Part shown: positions 7,393-11,193 of the stretch, piece after piece | Layout: each line of letters begins with the position of its first letter | How positions within the stretch are numbered: the stretch's first letter is position 1 | Source: Gracilaria caudata | Lineage: Eukaryota; Rhodophyta; Florideophyceae; Gracilariales; Gracilariaceae | DNA: 11,193 nt | Assembly (NCBI GenBank): GCA_030374735.1 | Contig: JASCIV010000855.1 | Span: 1 to 11,193 of the forward strand | Direction: 5' to 3' | Notes under the pieces: generated by a model | Seen by the model: only the letters and a program-made list of their open reading frames with translations | Told to the model about the DNA's origin: nothing | The model's database searches: none | Translations under genes and position numbers: made by a program

Positions 7393-8763
7393 ATGGTACT
7401 CCCGAGGAGGGGCTCTTCGTCTTGTTCATCGTTCAATTCCTGCTGTGAAGACAATTCTAGCATGTCGTCTAATGCTACAGCCGCATCGTCTAGCACGACT
7501 CGCGTTGTCTTTGACGGTAAGTCGTCGTCAGATCTAGCACGTTTCTTCTTCGCCTACGAAAATGTGGTCATGCGTGGAAAAAGTAGTTCTGATAAGGCTC
7601 TAAACCTCCTTTGTCATTTGGAGGGTGTTGCTTTCGACTTCTATTATGACAACTTCGCGTCGAATGGTAGCCTCATAGAGGAGGCTGGGCGCTATGAGGA
7701 TGTCAAATCTCGATTCCTGGCCGAGCTCTCAAGGAAGAGCCCTCCGGAGGAGGATTTTAGGATTGCAGTCACCGCATCTTTGGAAGCAAAGGACATCACG
7801 GCCTCTCTTAGTAGTCTGGACTCTTTGTACCACAAATCTGGGTTCAAAGATAAGGCCTCGTTTGGATTGCTTTGGTACTCCGTCGCTAGGATTCCGGAGA
7901 TGGCTCCGTTCGTCGTGTACCGAGCTCCGAGTGATGACCAGTCTCTGAAGAAGGCCATCATCCAGTTCGAAGTTGGCCGAAAGGCGTTTTATACCGTGTA
8001 TGAGACTGGTCCTGCCCCTAGTACGGGACAGGCTCGAATTCTTTCTCGTCCAGACACTCGCTCTGGGACTGTTCAACAGCTAGAGAGCAAAATCGACTAG
8101 TTAGCGTGTCAATTTGCGGAGTTTTCTCTGCTTCCCAAGAAGAAGTTCGAAACTGGAAGCGCTCCGGAAACTGATAAGGAACATGAGAGGACATGCAGCT
8201 ACTGCCGCAAACCTGGAAATGGTGCGAATCGCTGCCCCTCCAACCCCCACAAGGACACGAAGTGCCCTCGTTGTGGAAAATTTGGTCACGCCGAAGCCAC
8301 TTGTTCGTCGAACGCAAGGTCTGAATCCGGGGAAGAGCAAAAGTTGAAGAGAAATGACCAAGGCGACCACGTTGCCTTGGTCCAGGAAAATTCTGGGGAC
8401 GATGTCGTTGCCGCCGCCAAGAGGAATGCGGACGGCGAAGCTCTCCCTAAGCAACACGGTCCAGGTGTCATGGACATTGATGTTCTCACCGGAAGGGCTC
8501 CTCGCCCCCCCGTTCACGCGAAGCCGAAGAGAAAGGCCGGCAAGTTCAGGAAGAGCCGAAAGACTCCCGCCAGTATTCAGGACCAGGTCGGAAAATACAA
8601 CTTTCTGGCCGAGCTTGCAACGGCTCCTTGTTGCCTCACCTTTGGTCAACTGGTGCATGGTGATGCAGAGGAAGCGAGGAAGCTTTTGACACGTCTACTC
8701 GCGGGAAGTCTTCCAGCGAGCCACGCAACTGTCATACAGGGTATTAACCTTCCCGTCGCTTGA
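7393..8763 (+). pseudogene. gag: Gypsy gag (capsid/nucleocapsid), one in-frame stop
   Basis: Gag builds the virus-like particle that packages the element's RNA. The first ATG of the frame is 7393; the ATG at 7462 (MSSNATAASS) is a better match to a conserved start, because the similarity-like region begins near VVFDGKSSSDLARFFFAYEN. The capsid-like part (about 7507-8000) is helical with an aromatic segment FDFYYDNF. TAG at 8098-8100 interrupts the frame, which then continues to the nucleocapsid. There, the first knuckle (8194-8235) is C-x2-C-x4-N-x4-C, with Asn where His is expected, and the second (8263-8304) is a canonical C-x2-C-x4-H-x4-C. A basic tail (PKRKAGKFRKSRK) follows before the TGA at 8761-8763. 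Two knuckles in tandem suggest RNA binding; the first would be weakened in this copy. Confidence 0.9.
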
Positions 8764-9515
8764 AGGTTGTTCCGGTGAAGCTGTAGGGGACCCACAAAAT
8801 TGTTTTACTGGATTCTGGTGCAGTTCCAAGCATTATATCATCGAAAATGCGTGACCTTCTAACGTTGAAACCGTCGGCCAGGAGCAGACGAGTCTCGGTC
8901 ACCGATGGGACGTCGGATACGGTCCTAGGTTGTGTGAAGAAAATGCCAGTCACTTTCGGAGAAAATAGAGTTCCTGTTGACTTCCTGGGTGTGCAAAACA
9001 CGCCTTTCGATGTCATCATTGGGTGTCCGACCTTGGAGTCCCTTCGTTTACGCCTGGACTTCGGCAGTCAGGAGGTCCACTTGACCGTCGAAGATGAGGA
9101 AGTCATCTTGGAACTGTCCAACGAGCCACCGAGGGTCGATGAAGCTCGCACGGATAGTGAGGACTTAACCTCACCCGATGAATCTGCGGAAGAAGAATAC
9201 CCGCAGGACAGCTCCTCCTCGTCTTCCGAGGAAGACTCGAGTAAGGATTCTGGATTGGTCCTTGCCGTCTTGGACGAGGAGCCATATGAACCCGACCTTG
9301 AGGGTATGGAGGAAGCGGGGGACTCTCCGTCTGAAGGTTCAGAAGAGCGGGAGGATACGCAATCGGCTGTCCTCTCCGCAAAGATGAGGCACCTTCCTGC
9401 TGGGATACAAGAAGGGCTTACGGACGCACTAAGGAGCACTGATGTCATCTTGGGACATAAGCGAGCTACGTCCATCAAGCGTTATAGTAACGCACTCTTT
9501 CGAGCTGACGGATGA
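8748..9515 (+). pseudogene. pol: Gypsy pol: aspartic protease and acidic serine-rich linker
   Basis: Retroelement proteases are homodimeric aspartic proteases that cut the Gag-Pol polyprotein. This part is in frame 3, one base back from gag, and overlaps the gag end by about 15 bases. The active-site box LLDSGAVPSIIS has its DSG at 8811-8819, and the second hallmark, DVIIG, starts at 9009. TAG at 8784-8786 interrupts the segment shortly before the active site. Downstream, about 9090-9380 encodes an Asp/Glu/Ser-rich, probably disordered linker that is open throughout. The frame ends at TGA 9513-9515. An extra base in the GGG near 9449-9451 would explain why the next part of pol continues in frame 1. 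No canonical slippery heptamer was seen at the gag-pol junction, so the shift may be decay rather than programmed. Confidence 0.85.
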
Positions 9516-10300
9516 CGCTCCAATCCATTCTCGTGCACGCCGTATGCCACCGAAACACAATTAGATCGTGAGGAAGGAGGTCGAAGAGCTATTGGAGACG
9601 GATACCATCACTCCCTCGTCGTCAGCCTTGTCTTTTCCAGTCGTCATCGCTACCAAGAAGGATGGAAGGCCTAGGTTCTGCATTGACTATCGTCAGCTGA
9701 ACCGCGTCATGAAGCCAGACCGCTGGCCGCTGCCAAGGATCGAGGAGATCTTCGACGACCTGGGTGGTGCAGAGGTGTTCACCACCCTTGACCTCTTTTG
9801 TGGATATTGGCAGGTGCGCATGGACGGAGCATTGCAAGGAGATGACGACCTTCACGTGTCGTTACGGCACGTACAAATTCGAAGTCATGCCGTTTTGTCT
9901 CATGAACGCTCCGTCGACGTTCCAAAGGATGATGGACGAGGTTCTTCGGGGAACCCCGTTGATTAGAGTGTACATTGATGATGTGGTAATCTTCTCCAAG
10001 ACGATGTAGGCTCACCTCGAACACTGTCAAGCCATCTTGGAACGTATCCAGAAGGCATGTCTCAAATTTAGGTAACGAAATGCAGCTTCGCGCAGACGAA
10101 GATAAAGTTGCTGGGGCATGTTCTCGATGGAGAAGGGACTACGTCCATGAGGACAAGGTGTCGGCTATTAGGAATGCCCGCGTTCTAAGAAATGCGATCG
10201 AGTTGAGGAGCTTTCTTGGGATGGCTGGATACTACCGCCGGTTCATCAAGAATTTGGCCGAGACTTCAGCCGCGCTACATGCCGCGACCTCGACATAGAG
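9452..10300 (+). pseudogene. pol: Gypsy pol: reverse transcriptase domain, multiply frameshifted
   Basis: Reverse transcriptase copies element RNA into DNA. The order of conserved blocks is intact but spread over three frames. The lead-in SFELTDDAPIHSRARRMP is followed by TAG at 9562-9564. Then come FPVVIATKKDGRPRFCIDYR, WPLPRIEEIFDDLGGAEVFT and LDLFCGYWQVRMD, whose first catalytic Asp is at 9790-9792. An extra G near 9826 moves the reading to frame 2, with FEVMPFCLMNAPSTFQRMMD and the catalytic YIDD box at 9971-9982, then TAG at 10007-10009. A base missing near 10072 gives frame 1 (KCSFAQTKIKLLGHVLDGEG), and another near 10143 gives frame 3, with FLGMAGYYRRFIKN, ending at TAG 10296-10298. 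The catalytic Asp residues remain but the frame is lost. Confidence 0.93.
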
Positions 10301-10802
10301 GGGCAATTTCAAGTGGACGGAGGGAGTGGATATCACCTTTGAAGAGTTGAAGGAAAAGTTGACAGCGCCGCCTGTGCTGGCCTACCCCGACTTCGATAAG
10401 CCATTCATCGTCGAAACAGACGCTTCCTCCATCTCACTTGGAGCAGTTCTTTGTCAGAAGAAAGAGAACGGGCAGGTACACCCCATCCACTACGCTTCGT
10501 GCACGATGACGGAGGCCGAAAGGAAGTACAGCACATGTGAAAGGGAGGCCTTGGATGTGGTTTTTGCCTTCGAGAGGTTCCGGGTGTACCTCCTGTCCGA
10601 GCATGTCTTCGAAGTGGTTACCGATCATCAAGCGCTTCAGTAAGCGTTCAAGAAGAAGGACATACATGGCAGACTAGCGCGTTGGATGGACTTCATGGCA
10701 GAGTACAACTACCGGGTTCGATACCGTCCCGGTTCTGCCAATAGAGGACCCGAATACCTCTGAAGAATCGAATGGGAAGAAGAGAGAGATGCTGGGAACG
10801 AT
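10301..10802 (+). pseudogene. pol: Gypsy pol: RNase H domain
   Basis: RNase H removes the RNA strand from the RNA:DNA hybrid during reverse transcription. All of it lies in frame 3. FKWTEGVDITFEELKEKL leads into the core, whose acidic positions appear in FIVETDASSISLGAVLC, in TCEREALDVVFAFERFRVYL and in VVTDHQAL. TAA at 10641-10643 follows directly, at a position where Gypsy relatives usually have an aromatic residue, and the frame continues with KKDIHGRLARWMDFMAEYNY. TGA at 10761-10763 interrupts the linker to integrase just after YRPGSANRGPEYL, and TAG at 10803-10805 follows. The stops are isolated point changes; no base is gained or lost here. Confidence 0.92.
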
Positions 10803-10805
10803 TAG

Positions 10806-11193
10806 GACGAGGTGGTGACTGCAGTGTTTTGGGAAGACCAGAAGCTGTCAGACTTGGAACTGTACTTGTTGAACGTTGCACGGTTCCTTGCCGGCGTCTC
10901 CATACAAAAGAACGACCCCCGCATCCGCTTTGCCATTCGCCGCAACGCAAAGAAGTTCATGCTGTGGAACAACACTCTGTTCCGTCGCGAACGTGGAGGC
11001 TTGAGGGCAATCCCCACGAAGTTCGGACGTCGGGAAGCCCTGCAAATGTTTCACGATGACATAGGGCACTGGGAGGAAGCGGCAACGAGAAAGTTCGTCC
11101 GTGAAAGGTTCTGGTGGCCAGCAGTGTACAGTGACGTGAGGGACTATGTTGCATGTTGTGACGAGTGTCAACGGGCTGCAAACGTCCCGGTTT
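10806..11193 (+). pseudogene. pol: Gypsy pol: start of integrase (HHCC zinc-binding domain), cut by window end
   Basis: Integrase joins the element's DNA ends to the host chromosome. This N-terminal part stays open in frame 3 from 10806 to the window edge. It has the H2C2 zinc-binding pattern of retroelement integrases: His codons at 11052-11054 and 11067-11069 (HDDIGH, four residues apart), then FVRERFWWPAVYSDVRDYV, then Cys codons at 11157-11159 and 11166-11168 (CDEC). The catalytic DDE core and any chromodomain would lie beyond 11193 and cannot be judged. Confidence 0.92.

Larger units (their letters stand above)
7393..11193 (+). mobile_element. Ty3/Gypsy LTR retrotransposon, decayed, truncated by the window's right edge
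   Basis: The domain order gag - zinc knuckles - aspartic protease - reverse transcriptase - RNase H - integrase is that of Ty3/Gypsy (Metaviridae-like) elements; Copia elements place integrase before reverse transcriptase. The window ends in the integrase zinc-binding domain, so the integrase core and the 3' LTR lie outside it. The 5' LTR must lie upstream of 7393 but cannot be delimited. The coding region carries at least eight in-frame stops and several single-base frame changes, so this copy cannot encode a complete polyprotein. No envelope-like gene is visible. Confidence 0.95.

Noticed and set aside
7351..7416. Primer-binding sites beginning TGG (TGGCTGGCCCC near 7362 and TGGTACTCCCG near 7394)
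   Set aside because: Their complements lack a T-arm at the proper distance from the CCA end, so neither matches a tRNA 3' end.
1..11193. Reassignment of TAG and TAA to glutamine, since several stops sit where Gln would fit
   Set aside because: TGA also interrupts conserved frames (6058-6060, 10761-10763), single-base frame changes are common, and at least one TAA (10641) lies where an aromatic residue is expected. Recoding would not mend these.
7393..11193. RIP-like C-to-T hypermutation of the retrotransposon
   Set aside because: Stops need both transitions and transversions, and base composition is not skewed to AT within the element.

Overview
The window reads as eukaryotic nuclear DNA, mostly a graveyard of decayed genes and mobile elements. 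Three things point to a eukaryote: the C-terminal module of the giant E3 ubiquitin ligase UBR4 (called BIG in plants), a TFIIIA-type C2H2 zinc-finger protein, and a Ty3/Gypsy retrotransposon. The UBR4-like stretch has no clear intron over about 1.5 kb. An alga or other intron-poor protist fits better than an animal, but this is inference and I cannot name the species.

Layout. 1-1569 (+) is the 3' end of a UBR4/BIG-like gene, broken by three in-frame stops and one frame change (or small intron); it enters from the left edge. 1570-2184 holds nothing I recognise. 2185-3049 (-) is a decayed C2H2 zinc-finger gene spread over three frames, with two canonical fingers and one degenerate finger near its 3' end. 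3050-3600 is a non-coding spacer with no recognised gene. 3601-4998 (-) is an uninterrupted 465-codon ORF of unknown function, the only long intact frame in the window. 5279-6375 (-) is a Crypton/DIRS-type tyrosine recombinase with one stop and one frameshift; its Arg, Lys, Arg, Trp and Tyr catalytic positions are all still visible, and the histidine of HxxR reads as Tyr. 6376-7392 is spacer: AT-rich in the middle, with a paired G-box inverted repeat near 7242-7289. 7393-11193 (+) is a Ty3/Gypsy element (gag with two zinc knuckles, protease, reverse transcriptase, RNase H and the start of integrase) that runs off the right edge and carries many stops and single-base frame changes.

How the parts relate. 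There is no operon-like or pathway logic. Host gene remnants on the left (UBR4-like and zinc finger, converging) sit next to two separate mobile-element remnants. The orphan ORF lies 280 bp downstream of the recombinase on the same strand and may have belonged to the same element. Disabling changes include TAG, TAA and TGA stops and single-base indels, so the simplest reading is neutral decay. Because several indels fall in G or C runs, uncorrected sequencing error should be excluded before all of them are called real.
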